Part shown: one piece after another, positions 1 through 9,197 of the stretch
Numbering within the stretch: the stretch's first letter is position 1
Layout of the letters: every line of letters begins with the position of its first letter
Assembly (NCBI RefSeq): GCF_020889685.1
Contig: NZ_JACMYO010000001.1
Span: forward strand, 1-64,000
Direction: 5' to 3'
DNA length: 64,000 nucleotides
Origin: Bradyrhizobium oropedii
GTDB taxonomy: Bacteria > Pseudomonadota > Alphaproteobacteria > Rhizobiales > Xanthobacteraceae
Notes under the pieces: model-generated
What the model saw: only the letters and a program-made list of their open reading frames with translations
Database searches by the model: none
Told to the model about the DNA's origin: nothing
Position numbers and translations under genes: made by a program

Positions 1-1
1 A

Positions 2-832
2 GGCGTCACATTCACCCATGGCGTGCCGACCATTTTGCAGATGCTACTCAATGCCGCCGCTGCGGCCAAGGTCGATCTGAACGGCCTGAAGATGGTGATC
101 GGTGGCTCCGCGCTGCCGAAGGCGCTGGCCAAGCAGGCGATGGAGGCCGGCATCGATATCTTCGCTGGCTACGGGATGTCGGAGACCGGCCCGCTTGCCG
201 CGGTGTCGCATGTCCGATCCAAGGATCTCAGCGGCGATCCTGACGGCGAGGTCGAATTCCGTGCTAGGGCCGGCATCGCCGGGCCGCTGGTCGACCTGCG
301 CATCGTCGACCCCGACATGAACGACGTCCCGCATGACGGCAAGTCGGCCGGAGAGATCGTGCTGCGCGCGCCCTGGCTCACCCAGGGCTACTTCAACAAT
401 CCCGAAGGCTCGGAGGAGCTCTGGGCCGGCGGCTATCTGCACACCAGCGATATCGCCGTGGTCAGCCCGGGCGGCTACGTGCACATCACCGACCGTATCA
501 AGGACGTGATCAAGACCGGCGGCGAATGGGTCTCGTCGCTGCAGATCGAGGATTTGATCACGCAATGCGCCGGTGTCGCGGAGGCCGCCGTGATCGGTGT
601 CAAGGACGACAAATGGGGCGAGCGGCCGCTGGCGCTCGTGGTCAAGAAGGCAGCCGATGCCGATGGCGTCAGTGGCGCGTCCATCAAGGACCACCTCAAG
701 GCGTTCGCCGACAAGGGCGTCATATCGAAATACGGAATTCCCGGGCAGATCCTGTTCATCGACAGCATTCCCAAGACGAGCGTCGGCAAGATCAACAAGA
801 AGGAACTGCGCGAGCGATACGGCGACATGTAA
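2..832 (+). CDS. Acyl-CoA synthetase (AMP-binding), C-terminal part
   Basis: The reading frame is open to the left window edge, so only the last 276 residues are present and the true start lies outside. The frame enters with GVTFTHGVPTILQML, a typical mid-domain stretch of fatty acyl-CoA synthetases. Next come YGMSETGP (ATP/AMP site), the hinge and C-terminal lid around HTSDIAVVSPGGYVHITD, and the lysine-bearing SVGKINKKEL near the end. Such enzymes activate a fatty acid to its CoA thioester via an acyl-adenylate in the cytoplasm. It is followed 39 bp later by a MaoC hydratase and then PHA genes, so I infer it supplies medium-chain acyl-CoA for that cluster. A homologous synthetase occurs at 30777-32456. 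Confidence 0.9.
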   Translation, partial: GVTFTHGVPTILQMLLNAAAAAKVDLNGLKMVIGGSALPKALAKQAMEAGIDIFAGYGMSETGPLAAVSHVRSKDLSGDPDGEVEFRARAGIAGPLVDLRIVDPDMNDVPHDGKSAGEIVLRAPWLTQGYFNNPEGSEELWAGGYLHTSDIAVVSPGGYVHITDRIKDVIKTGGEWVSSLQIEDLITQCAGVAEAAVIGVKDDKWGERPLALVVKKAADADGVSGASIKDHLKAFADKGVISKYGIPGQILFIDSIPKTSVGKINKKELRERYGDM

Positions 833-871
833 CGGTTCGGACGCGACTACGAAAAGACCAGGGAGGAAGAT

Positions 872-1354
872 ATGGGCAACCTCACCCTTGCCGGATTGAA
901 CGAGAAAATCGGACACGAGCTCGGCATGTCCGACTGGGTCACGATAGACCAGCAGCGCATCGACACCTTTGCGGCCTGCACCGGCGATCATCAATGGATT
1001 CATGTCGACGTGGAAAGGGCGAAACGGGAGAGTCCGTTCCGTGGTCCGATCGCGCACGGCTATCTGACGCTCGCGATGGTGGCGTCGCTGGCGATGGAAG
1101 TCGGGATCATCCCGACCGACGCCGCGGCCGGGCTGAACTATGGCATCGACAAGGTCCGCTTCCTGGCGCCGGTGCCGGCCGGTGCGCGCGTGAGGCTGCG
1201 CGTCGTACTCGCCGGGATCGAGCCGAGGGAAGGCGGACAGGTGATCATGAAGACCCAGAACACGCTGGACGTTGAGGGGTCCGAGAAACCCGCGTTGATA
1301 GCTGAAACGTTGGCGCTTCTGATTCCCGCCAAGATTCCTGCCAAGGGAGCGTGA
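872..1354 (+). CDS. MaoC-family (R)-enoyl-CoA hydratase
   Basis: 160 residues forming a single hotdog domain. The family hydratase signature is visible as TGDHQWIHVD near residue 42, with the catalytic Asp and His spaced as in (R)-specific enoyl-CoA hydratases (PhaJ/MaoC). Such enzymes convert trans-2-enoyl-CoA to (R)-3-hydroxyacyl-CoA, the monomer of PHA. GGGAGG lies just upstream of the ATG. The stop codon overlaps the region just before the PHA synthase start, so the two genes are probably co-transcribed. Its position directly before a PHA synthase supports monomer supply from beta-oxidation; that role is inferred. Confidence 0.88.
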   Translation: MGNLTLAGLNEKIGHELGMSDWVTIDQQRIDTFAACTGDHQWIHVDVERAKRESPFRGPIAHGYLTLAMVASLAMEVGIIPTDAAAGLNYGIDKVRFLAPVPAGARVRLRVVLAGIEPREGGQVIMKTQNTLDVEGSEKPALIAETLALLIPAKIPAKGA

Positions 1355-1359
1355 CAGCA

Positions 1360-3063
1360 ATGAGCACGAAGGATCGCAGCCCGGCCTCGTTGGCATCGGA
1401 AATGTCCGAGGCGGCATCCAAAAACACGCTGGCGCTCAATCCACTGGTTGGCATCCGGGGCCAGGACCTGGTCGACAGCGCCGGCATCCTGTTTAAGGCG
1501 GTCATGAATGAACCGAAGGTCGCAACCGAACAGTGGCTTTCGTTCGTTGGTGAACTCGGCTCCATCGCCGCCGGTAAATCCGAACGAGCGCCGAAGGCCG
1601 GCGACCGGCGGTTTTCGGACCCGACATGGAAGGAGAGCTCGTTGCACTCTGGCCTGCTCAAGGCCTATCTGGCGTGGGGCGAAGCTGTTAACGGCCTGGT
1701 CGACAAGACCAGCCTCAGCGACATCGACAAGGCGCGTGCGCACCTGATCACGGAAATCCTGATCGATGCCGTCGCACCGACCAACACGATGCTCACCAAT
1801 CCGGCCGCGGTCCGCAAGTTCATCGACACTGGCGGACAAAGCATGTGGCACGGGTTGAAGAATTACTTCGACGATCTCGCGCACAATCGCGGCATGCCGT
1901 CGATGGTGGACACGAGCGCCTTCAAGGTCGGGGAGAATCTTGCGGTGACACCTGGCGCGGTCGTGCTGCGCAACGAGTTGCTGGAGTTGATCCAGTACAC
2001 GCCGATGACGCCGACCGTCCGGAAGCGGCCGCTGCTGGTGACGCCGCCACAGATCAACAAGTACTACGCGCTCGATCTTTCGCCGGACAAGAGCATGGTC
2101 CGCTTCCTGCTCGAGAACGGAATCCAGACCTTTGCCGTCAGCTGGCGTAACCCGACGGCAGCCCATCGCGACTGGGGACTGGACACCTACGTCGCTGCGC
2201 TCGACGAGGCCGTCGACGCGGTGCGCGAAATCTCCGGCTGCGACGACATTTCCATGATGGGATCCTGCTCCGGCGGCATCACATCGACCGCCTATTTCGC
2301 GACCCTCGGCAGCGCCGCCGAGAAGAAAATCAAGAACCTGGTGCTCGCGGTTTGCCTGCTGGATCCCAACTCGGCCGAGGAGAGCACTTTCGGCTGCCTG
2401 ATGACGCCTGAAACCATGCGCGCGGCGAAAGAGGTTTCACGGCTGCGCGGCATCGTCGACGGCCACGAACTGGCGCGGATGTTCGCCTGGATGCGGCCGA
2501 ACGACCTGATCTGGAACTACTGGGTGAACAACTACCTGCTCGGCAACCAGCCGCCGGCGTTCGACATCCTTTACTGGAACGCCGACACGACCCGGCTTCC
2601 GGCTGCGCTGCATGGCGACTATCTCGATCTCTATTTCACCAATCCGTTCGTGAACGCCGGCAAGCTCACGCTGAACGACAAGACCGTCGATATGAGCAAG
2701 GTCAAGGCCGACAGCTATGTCGTCGCCGGGGTCACCGACCACATCACGCCATGGAAGGGCGTCTACAAGACGGCCCAGATCATGGGCGAGGGCACCACTT
2801 TCGTGCTCTCGAACAGCGGACACCTGCAGAGCCTGCTTAATCCGCCGACCAATCCGAAGGCGTCGTTCATGATCGGACCGATCAGCGCGGATACGCCTGA
2901 CGCGTTCCTGGCTTCGGCGGAGAAGCGGAAGGGAAGCTGGTGGCTCGACTGGCGCGACTGGCTGCATGCGCGCTCGGGTGACGAGGTGGCGGCGCCTGCC
3001 TCGCTCGGTAGCACGCGTTATCCGACACTCGTTGCGGCCCCGGGGACCTACGTTTTTGAGTGA
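1360..3063 (+). CDS. phaC: Class II-like poly(3-hydroxyalkanoate) synthase
   Basis: 567 residues from the ATG, which has GGGAG 10 bp upstream (a GTG at 1351 is an alternative). It polymerises (R)-3-hydroxyacyl-CoA into PHA granules. The lipase-like box is GSCSGG with Cys303 as the nucleophile; Asp460 (GVTDHITPW) and His488 (SNSGHLQS) complete the triad. From memory, long stretches such as TPPQINKYYALDLSP and FAWMRPNDLIWNYWVNNYL match Pseudomonas class II enzymes, and the length is close to their roughly 560 residues. Class I enzymes usually carry a G-x-C-V-G-G box instead. It sits between maoC and a depolymerase in one operon. Substrate chain length is inferred from class membership. Confidence 0.9.
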   Translation: MSTKDRSPASLASEMSEAASKNTLALNPLVGIRGQDLVDSAGILFKAVMNEPKVATEQWLSFVGELGSIAAGKSERAPKAGDRRFSDPTWKESSLHSGLLKAYLAWGEAVNGLVDKTSLSDIDKARAHLITEILIDAVAPTNTMLTNPAAVRKFIDTGGQSMWHGLKNYFDDLAHNRGMPSMVDTSAFKVGENLAVTPGAVVLRNELLELIQYTPMTPTVRKRPLLVTPPQINKYYALDLSPDKSMVRFLLENGIQTFAVSWRNPTAAHRDWGLDTYVAALDEAVDAVREISGCDDISMMGSCSGGITSTAYFATLGSAAEKKIKNLVLAVCLLDPNSAEESTFGCLMTPETMRAAKEVSRLRGIVDGHELARMFAWMRPNDLIWNYWVNNYLLGNQPPAFDILYWNADTTRLPAALHGDYLDLYFTNPFVNAGKLTLNDKTVDMSKVKADSYVVAGVTDHITPWKGVYKTAQIMGEGTTFVLSNSGHLQSLLNPPTNPKASFMIGPISADTPDAFLASAEKRKGSWWLDWRDWLHARSGDEVAAPASLGSTRYPTLVAAPGTYVFE

Positions 3064-3988
3064 CAAGCTCGCCAGCAGGCATACGGCCGAACCGGGCGCG
3101 ATCGAAACCCGGCAGATGACGGTCGACGACCAGGTGCTTCAGGTCGCGGTCAGGCATGGCGGCGGCAGCGGACCGCCGCTGCTGCTGTTCAACGGGATCG
3201 GCGCCAACTGGGAGTTGGCGAAACCATTCCTTCAAGCGCTCACACACACGACCGCCATCATCTTCGACGTGCCGGGCGTCGGCGGCTCGCCGCGCCCGCT
3301 GCTGCCGTATCGCCCGTCGACGTTGGCGCGGCTTGCGGCTGATCTCGTTGCGGAGCTGGGCTACACGGAAGTCGATACGGCCGGCGTGTCCTGGGGCGGG
3401 GGAATTGCACAGCAATTCGCCCATCAATATCCAAAGCTGTGCCGGCGGCTGGTGCTTGCAGCGACGGCGCCTGGTTTCACCATGGTGCCGGCGAGCCCCT
3501 CGGTGTTGTGGAAGATGGCGACGCCGCGCCGCTACACCGACAAGGACTACATGAACCGGGTTGCGGCGGATATCTATGGAGGCGCATTTCGCTACGATCC
3601 GTCATTGATCGGTCGGCATGCATCCGCGATGCATGGTGCGCGCAACCTGGGTTACCTGTACCAGCTTCTCGCGATGACCGGCTGGACCAGCCTGCCCTGG
3701 TTATGGTCGCTGCCGCAGCCGACGTTGGTCCTGATGGGCAGCGACGACCCGCTGGTCCCGCCGATCAACGGTCACATCCTGACAAGTCTGATTCCGAACG
3801 CCGAACTCCGCATGATCGATGACGGGCACTTGTTCATGGTGACGCGGCCCGCTGAAACCGCAGCCCTGATCGAGGAGTTTCTGGCTAACGAGATCCCGCA
3901 GGTCGAGCCGCAATCCCCGCTTTCGCGACCGTTTGCTCGCGTCAGAGATCTCGTTCCGACGTCCGAAGGCGGACGCCACCAATCCTAA
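3056..3988 (+). CDS. phaZ: Intracellular mcl-PHA depolymerase, alpha/beta hydrolase
   Basis: About 310 residues. It matches the Pseudomonas PhaZ type: LLLFNGIGANWEL, FDVPGVGGSPRP, the nucleophile elbow GVSWGGG, LAATAPGF, and the C-terminal QPTLVLMGSDDPLVP and DDGHLFMVTRP that provide the acid and histidine. It hydrolyses stored medium-chain PHA. I chose the TTG at 3056, which overlaps the synthase stop, because it gives the N-terminal extension expected for the family. The ATG at 3116 would begin inside the first strand, and a longer start upstream lies deep in phaC. It is translationally linked to phaC, and the phasin follows after 21 bp. Confidence 0.85.
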   Translation: MSDKLASRHTAEPGAIETRQMTVDDQVLQVAVRHGGGSGPPLLLFNGIGANWELAKPFLQALTHTTAIIFDVPGVGGSPRPLLPYRPSTLARLAADLVAELGYTEVDTAGVSWGGGIAQQFAHQYPKLCRRLVLAATAPGFTMVPASPSVLWKMATPRRYTDKDYMNRVAADIYGGAFRYDPSLIGRHASAMHGARNLGYLYQLLAMTGWTSLPWLWSLPQPTLVLMGSDDPLVPPINGHILTSLIPNAELRMIDDGHLFMVTRPAETAALIEEFLANEIPQVEPQSPLSRPFARVRDLVPTSEGGRHQS

Positions 3989-3997
3989 GCACAGCAC

Positions 3998-4004
3998 AAG
4001 GAGG
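3998..4004 (+). promoter_or_regulatory. Strong Shine-Dalgarno site of the phasin gene
   Basis: A perfect AAGGAGG lies 5 bp before the phasin ATG. It is the strongest ribosome-binding site in this cluster, which fits phasins being the most abundant granule proteins. Confidence 0.7.
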
Positions 4005-4009
4005 ATAAC

Positions 4010-4435
4010 ATGACGGACACAAGCTCATACTTCGAGATGCTGAGGAAGTTCGGAAGCGATCTCGGTTTGCCGAAGCTGAACGTGGACGAGTTGCTTCAGG
4101 TCCAGAAGAAGAACATCGACGCGCTCAGTCAGAGTGCGAAGGTCGCCGCGCAGGGCGCGCAGTCGGTGGCGCAGAAGCAGCGCGAGGTGCTGGAAGCGGG
4201 ATTGCGGGAGGCGACGACGCTCGCGCGCGAATACAAGCCGCTCAAGATCCAGGAGAACATCGCGCTGCAGACCGAGTTCGCGAGGAAGATGTTTGAGATC
4301 GCGGTCCAGGGCGCCCAGGAAAGCGCATCGACCGCGCGGCAGTCGACCGCGGAGGCGGCGAAGATCATCCAGGATCGCGTGAAGGAGAGCTTTGAGGAGT
4401 TCCGCGCCAGCGTTCGTCCGAACAAATCAGTCTGA
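4010..4435 (+). CDS. Phasin, PHA granule-associated protein
   Basis: 141 residues, mostly helical and amphipathic, rich in Ala, Gln, Glu and Lys, and without a signal peptide, as in the phasin_2 family. Phasins coat PHA granules and control their size. It sits right after the synthase and depolymerase genes, which supports the assignment. The C-terminal half (about residues 60-135) is a long helix with repeated Ala/Glu/Lys patterning compatible with coiled-coil self-association. Confidence 0.85.
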   Translation: MTDTSSYFEMLRKFGSDLGLPKLNVDELLQVQKKNIDALSQSAKVAAQGAQSVAQKQREVLEAGLREATTLAREYKPLKIQENIALQTEFARKMFEIAVQGAQESASTARQSTAEAAKIIQDRVKESFEEFRASVRPNKSV

Positions 4436-4473
4436 CGTCAAGAAGCGTCTCGGCACGTACAAGGGAGGGACCT

Positions 4474-5691
4474 ATGGCGAACCCGCAGGCGACACGGGCT
4501 GCAAAGCCGGACTACGCTCCGCCGCCGATCGACGGCGACTTCTACAGGATCGCCAACGTGCTGAGCGACAGCGAACGCGCGCTGCTCCGTCGCGTTCGCG
4601 ACTTCACGGAAGGCGTGGTTGCTCCCGTCATCGAAGAGTACTGGGGGCGCGATGAATTCCCGTTCGCGATCATTCCGAAGATGGCCGAAATCGGGATCGG
4701 CGGCGTCGGCTACCATGGCTATGGCGCGGCCGGTGGCAGTTGGCTGTTGAATGGCTTTGTCGCCATGGAACTGGCACGCGTCGATTCTTCGGTGGCGACG
4801 TTCTGGGGCGTTCACACCGGGCTGTCGGCGGGCTCGATCTATCTATGTGGCGACGAGGCGCAGAAGCGGCGCTGGCTGCCCGCCATGATGCGATTCGCAA
4901 AGATTGGGTCATTTGGCCTGACCGAGCCTCTGGTCGGCTCCGCCACGTCTGGTGGGATGACGACGACCTGCCGCCGGGAGGGCGACGTCTGGATCCTCAA
5001 CGGCCAAAAGAAATGGATCGGCAACGCCACCTTCGCCGACATCAACGTGATCTGGGCGCGCGAAGAGAGTTCGAATCAGGTCAAGGGCTTCGTGGTGGGA
5101 AAGGACAATCCGGGCTTCTCGGTCGAGAAGATCAAGACCAAGATGGCGCTCCGCGTCGTGCAGAACGGGCTGATCACGTTGAAGGACTGCCGCGTGCCCG
5201 AGGCGGATCGTCTGCAGAATGCCAATACCTTCAAGGACACCGCCAAGGTCCTGAGGATGACCCGCACCGGGGTGGCTTGGTTTGCCGTCGGCTGCCAGAT
5301 GGGCGCCTACGAGCACGCCTTGCGTTATGCGACCGAGCGAAAGCAGTTCGGCAAGCCGATCGGCGGATTCCAGCTCGTGCAGGATCTGCTGGTGAGGATG
5401 CTCGGCAACGTCACGTCAACGCAGGCAATGATGCTGCGGCTCGCGCAGTTGCAGGACGAAGGCGTGATGCTGGACGAGCATGCCTCGCTGGCGAAGGCGT
5501 TCTGCACCGTCAAGTGTCGCGAGACCGTCGGGTATGCGCGCGAATTACTCGGCGGCAACGGCATCCTGCTGGAAAATCACATCGGGCGGTTCGTGGCCGA
5601 CGCGGAGGCGATCTACTCCTATGAGGGGACCAGGGAGATGAACACGTTGATCGTCGGCAAGTCGATCACGGGCTTGAGCGCGTTCGTCTGA
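4474..5691 (+). CDS. Acyl-CoA dehydrogenase, glutaryl-CoA dehydrogenase-like
   Basis: 405 residues with the three-part acyl-CoA dehydrogenase fold. The flavin-contact motif FGLTEPLVGSATSGG is near the middle, with KKWIGNATFAD after it. The C-terminal YEGTREMNTLIVGKSITG carries the catalytic Glu in the position and context typical of glutaryl-CoA dehydrogenases. It oxidises an acyl-CoA to the 2-enoyl-CoA using FAD and ETF. AAGGGAGG lies before the ATG. As the last gene of the PHA cluster it could feed enoyl-CoA to the MaoC hydratase; whether the true substrate is glutaryl-CoA or a fatty acyl-CoA cannot be told from sequence. Confidence 0.85.
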   Translation: MANPQATRAAKPDYAPPPIDGDFYRIANVLSDSERALLRRVRDFTEGVVAPVIEEYWGRDEFPFAIIPKMAEIGIGGVGYHGYGAAGGSWLLNGFVAMELARVDSSVATFWGVHTGLSAGSIYLCGDEAQKRRWLPAMMRFAKIGSFGLTEPLVGSATSGGMTTTCRREGDVWILNGQKKWIGNATFADINVIWAREESSNQVKGFVVGKDNPGFSVEKIKTKMALRVVQNGLITLKDCRVPEADRLQNANTFKDTAKVLRMTRTGVAWFAVGCQMGAYEHALRYATERKQFGKPIGGFQLVQDLLVRMLGNVTSTQAMMLRLAQLQDEGVMLDEHASLAKAFCTVKCRETVGYARELLGGNGILLENHIGRFVADAEAIYSYEGTREMNTLIVGKSITGLSAFV

Positions 5692-5776
5692 CTTGCGGAT
5701 ATCTCGGTCGCGCGCCGGTGATCGGGGTATGGCAAGTGGCTGGTAAGAAGCCGCCGGTCAAGTAGCGCAGACATCG

Positions 5777-5968
5777 CTACTTATTCAGGCCGCGAATGGA
5801 CGGTTGGATTGTGAGGCGGTACGCAACGAGTTTGCTGCCGTCCAACAGCTCCAGCCCGACATCGCAGACCGGGCAGCGATACTCGCCCTTGGTGCCGGGG
5901 ACGGATGACAATTCAATTCGCCGGAAACCGGCCCCGCAGTGTGGGCATGTGACATCTGCCTTTATCAT
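5777..5968 (-). CDS. Small zinc-ribbon protein
   Basis: 63 residues from the ATG at 5968. Two CxxC knuckles (TCPHCG at residues 7-12 and RCPVCD at 31-36) form a zinc ribbon, followed by a short basic tail. No function is recognised. The longer upstream extension of the frame lacks protein-like character, so the internal ATG was chosen. It is convergent with the preceding acyl-CoA dehydrogenase. The 327 bp between it and the AraC gene hold nothing I can support. Confidence 0.6.
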   Translation of the reverse strand: MIKADVTCPHCGAGFRRIELSSVPGTKGEYRCPVCDVGLELLDGSKLVAYRLTIQPSIRGLNK

Positions 5969-6295
5969 AAGGTCACCCTGTGAAATCCCGGCGGTGGGCA
6001 GTGATAACATGTTGGGTCGACTTAGGCCGAACCCCATAAACCTGCAGGCGGACGAGTTGCCAAAGTCCGCTATGCACCAATAGCGACCGAATTGCTGCGT
6101 TGCCGCGAAATGACGCGAAGGCCACAAGCGGCGCTGACTTAGTCTGCAAGTACTCTCCCCCGACCTTCGCCAAAACAAGCAAGAACTGTAAAAGACGCAC
6201 GTGCAGGCGGTCCTTGCTTCGCTGCGCGAGACAAGTATTCTATCGCACTGAACAATGCGCATCGTGACGAACTTTCTGAGGGCTTAGTCTGCGGT

Positions 6296-7198
6296 ATGCC
6301 ACAGAGCAGCGCCTATGGAGAAGAGTTCGGCAAGCGCCTGCGGGCGCGCTCGGCTGTGTTTTTCCGTTCGCTACAGAATACGAATATTGCGGTCACGGAG
6401 GTCCGCTCCGACGATCCGGAGCACGGCACATCGGGGTCGCAAATTCGCGAAGACGCCTTTGTGGTAGCGCTTCAACTTGTCGATTATCCGGTCCACGAAT
6501 GGTTTGAGGATGAGCGAGTGGCTCCCGTGACCTCGTTGAGGGCCGGCGAGACGACGATCTACGATATGAAGCGCAACCCGCAATTCACCATCAACAATCC
6601 ATTCCATTCCGTTCATTTCTATTTCCCGCGCGCCGCGTTGAACTTAATTGCCGACGGCGCCGAAGCGCGTCAAATTTCGGAGTTGCGCTATCGACCCGGC
6701 GTCGGTGTCGACGATTCGACGATCCGGGCATTGGTCACCTCTCTCATGCCCGCGTTCGACAATCCCGAACAGGCGAGCCGCGTTTTCGTGGAGCATGTGA
6801 CGATGGCGGTCGGCATACATGCCGCCAAGACCTATGGCGGCATGCAACTGGTCGTTCGCCCACTACGTGGAGGACTCGCACCTTGGCAGATGAGGCGCGC
6901 TGAAGAGACCCTTGCTGCCAATCTGGAAGGTGACGTCTCGCTGGCCGATCTGGCAAATGATTGCGGGGTATCGTTGGCCCACTTTTCGCGGGCTTTCCGG
7001 CGATCGACCGGGCTGTCGCCGCATCAGTGGCTGTTGAAGCGTCGTGTTGATGAAGCCAAGAGCTTGTTGCGCGACCAGACGCTCTCGCTTTCGGATGTAG
7101 CGCTGTCCTGTGGCTTTGCCGACCAGCCTCATTTCACCCGCGTCTTCGCAAAGCTGACCGGCCTTACCCCCGGCGCGTGGCGACGAAATCTCCAATGA
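6296..7198 (+). CDS. AraC-family transcriptional regulator
   Basis: 300 residues: an N-terminal sensing domain (about 1-190) and two helix-turn-helix motifs at the C-terminus (about 200-300), with LADLANDCGVSLAHFSRAF and the signature region around VALSCGFADQPHFTRVFAKL. It resembles AraC regulators that end soon after the second HTH. No adjacent target is obvious: the zinc-ribbon gene is divergent 327 bp away, and the downstream DNA is a tRNA-associated scar. Ligand unknown. Confidence 0.88.
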   Translation: MPQSSAYGEEFGKRLRARSAVFFRSLQNTNIAVTEVRSDDPEHGTSGSQIREDAFVVALQLVDYPVHEWFEDERVAPVTSLRAGETTIYDMKRNPQFTINNPFHSVHFYFPRAALNLIADGAEARQISELRYRPGVGVDDSTIRALVTSLMPAFDNPEQASRVFVEHVTMAVGIHAAKTYGGMQLVVRPLRGGLAPWQMRRAEETLAANLEGDVSLADLANDCGVSLAHFSRAFRRSTGLSPHQWLLKRRVDEAKSLLRDQTLSLSDVALSCGFADQPHFTRVFAKLTGLTPGAWRRNLQ

Positions 7199-7598
7199 CC
7201 GTGTCGGCGAGTGGTTCGGGGCCCGGATTGGTCGGAAATAGGACACCGATAGGCGGGCGGCCACTATTGAGTGTGGCAATGATTCCGGGAAGACCAATGT
7301 TGCAAACGGTCATCGCGACTGGGTCGAAGCGGCAGCAAATCCGGCCGTGCCCGCCATTTCGTCGAAAGCGGACGCAACGCAAAGCGCGGGCGAAACGCGA
7401 TCGGAGTGTTACGGCTTCTGAACTATCACCGACATCGCCCTCCGGCACCCTGGCGAAGCGCATACTATCAGGGAGGTGCTCGCGAAAGGCGAGCTACGAC
7501 GGTGACCGCTCTGTGCCGTGCGACGAATGCCCATTTTCGGTCGGATAAGCCCAGTGGTGCGACCAGTAAGTCATTGATTGTTCTTGACCCGTCGCTAT

Positions 7599-7676
7599 CT
7601 CTTAATCAGCGGGTCCCAGGTTCGAGCCCTGGTGCGCCCACCAAGCTTTTCAATAGCTTAGGTAAGCCCTCGTAGC
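7599..7676 (+). repeat. tRNA-Lys(CTT) 3' half plus flank, left copy of island-end repeat
   Basis: Positions 7599-7643 read exactly like the 3' part of a tRNA: the CTCTTAA anticodon loop (CTT), a T-arm with TTCGAGC loop, and the acceptor end GCGCCCACCA. No matching 5' half lies upstream, so this is not a functional gene. The copy and the following 33 bp recur, diverged, at 46413-46488. Weaker similarity continues about 150 bp further in both places. This is the pattern left by site-specific integration into a tRNA 3' end. Confidence 0.7.
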
Positions 7677-8024
7677 GGTCATTCCGACAAGCAGCCGTGT
7701 CTATTCCGACAAACCGGCTGCTTTTGTTCGCTCCTCGCGCCGTTTCCTGGTCTCCGATATCAGCTGCTTGCGTGTGCGTTTCGCATAGGTCGGCAATTGC
7801 CGAGCTGACCGATGGCGGCCGGCAGCACATAGTAGCGCTGATTCATCCGGCGTTGCGGACTCCTGCTTCTGGCCCGTTGCTGACCTGCACTGAGTAGGCC
7901 GACACGGCTGCTTCCGAGAGAAGAGCAGACCTCGGCTTAGGCTGCCAACAATCTTGGACGCCGCAGAACCCGACCTCATCTGGCCGATTTGACAGGCAAC
8001 ACTCGCGCTTGGGAAACAGGCTTC

Positions 8025-8125
8025 GCCAACCACCGATTGACCACCGAAACCCCGTGAATGAACAGCGATAACGGTGGTCAATCAGGATCGAGCTTCATTG
8101 TTTTTGTTTATTTTTTCGGTCGCTG
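8025..8125 (+). repeat. 101-bp dispersed repeat with inverted arms, copy A
   Basis: The block matches 27485-27582 at roughly 85 percent by eye. It contains a perfect 12-bp inverted repeat, GATTGACCACCG at 8035-8046 and CGGTGGTCAATC at 8072-8083, and ends in a T-rich tract. It looks like a small non-autonomous repeat or the end of a decayed element. The rest of 7199-8464 holds no gene I can support. Confidence 0.6.
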
Positions 8126-8464
8126 ATTACGTTCGGGACGTAGGGTAGCGGGGCGCCAACGGGGGCTGAAAAGCTTCTTTGAGGTTGATAAGTTGATCCT
8201 CATCGCCGGGATAGGCGACTGAAATCGCAGCAAATGCGAGCGCCCTGCGAGCGCACCATAAACCCACGTTTGGCTTTGAAGTCGTCGGCCGTCACATGCA
8301 TGGAAATGGGCGCGAGCTGCTTCCTCCCAAGCGACGGCCAAAAGGCCGTCTGTTAGTCAAGCAGATTCAGGCTCGAATGATAAAGAGCTTTTCCTCCTCC
8401 CTCCCTACCCCGTGTGCCATAGTCTGGCCCGGCCGTACAACGGGACAACGGAAAATCCGGAATC

Positions 8465-9172
8465 ATGATCATGGACCGTGGAATTGCCGACGCCGGCGCG
8501 ATGGGCGAGGGGGCTCTGCCCGGGCTTCGGTCGCCGCTTCTCAACCGCCGGGCGTTTCTATTCGGCTCCGCTGCCGGTCTCGCCGCACTGGGCCTGGCCG
8601 GTTGCGCATCCGACTACATGAGCCTGGCCGAGGCGGAAAAAGTCTACGGGCCCGTGCCGAACGAGAAATTCCCGATCCCTGCGGTCGATGTTGGTAAGGT
8701 CGATCCGAAATATTTTCGCAAGACAGTGCGCTATGACAGCAATGAGGCGCCTGGTACGATTATCGTCAATCCCAGCAAATACTATGTTTACCGCATCGAA
8801 GGCGAGGGAAACGCGACCCGCTATGGTGCCAATGTCGGCCGCGATGGATTCCGGTGGAGTGGCGAAGCTTATGTCGGGCGTAAGGCCGAATGGCCTATCT
8901 GGACGCCACCCAAGGAGATGATCGCGCGCCAGCCGGAGGCGGGTAAATATGCTCGCGGCATGCCGGGAGGTCTCGACAATCCACTTGGTGCCCGCGTGCT
9001 CTACCTCTATCAAAAAGGGGTGTACACGCTTTACACGATCTATAGCACCAGCGATCCCGAAACGATTGGGAACGGCATTACCAGCGGCTGTACCGGCCTC
9101 CTCAGCCAGGACATGATCGACCTCTATGCGCGAACGCCCGTCAATACGAAGGTGATCGTGCTGCCGGCATAG
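8465..9172 (+). CDS. L,D-transpeptidase (YkuD) family lipoprotein, divergent active site
   Basis: 235 residues. The N-terminus has a twin-arginine-like NRRAFLFG followed by a hydrophobic stretch and the lipobox LAGC (Cys47), so a membrane-anchored periplasmic lipoprotein is likely. The remainder fits the YkuD fold of L,D-transpeptidases that cross-link peptidoglycan. The usual HGT...S.GC.R signature is altered: TIYSTSDPETIGNG stands where the HGT loop should be, and TSGCTGLLSQD keeps the catalytic Cys but lacks the Arg. Activity is therefore uncertain. It is monocistronic; a hairpin follows. Confidence 0.78.
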   Translation: MIMDRGIADAGAMGEGALPGLRSPLLNRRAFLFGSAAGLAALGLAGCASDYMSLAEAEKVYGPVPNEKFPIPAVDVGKVDPKYFRKTVRYDSNEAPGTIIVNPSKYYVYRIEGEGNATRYGANVGRDGFRWSGEAYVGRKAEWPIWTPPKEMIARQPEAGKYARGMPGGLDNPLGARVLYLYQKGVYTLYTIYSTSDPETIGNGITSGCTGLLSQDMIDLYARTPVNTKVIVLPA

Positions 9173-9197
9173 GCAACGGCGCCAGCCGCCGGTCCAG

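Noticed and set aside
7177..7548. 123-codon open frame after the AraC gene
   Set aside because: Overlaps the end of AraC and continues in basic, repetitive sequence without features.
7599..7643. A functional tRNA-Lys gene
   Set aside because: Only the anticodon loop to CCA end is present; the 5' acceptor and D-arm are missing.
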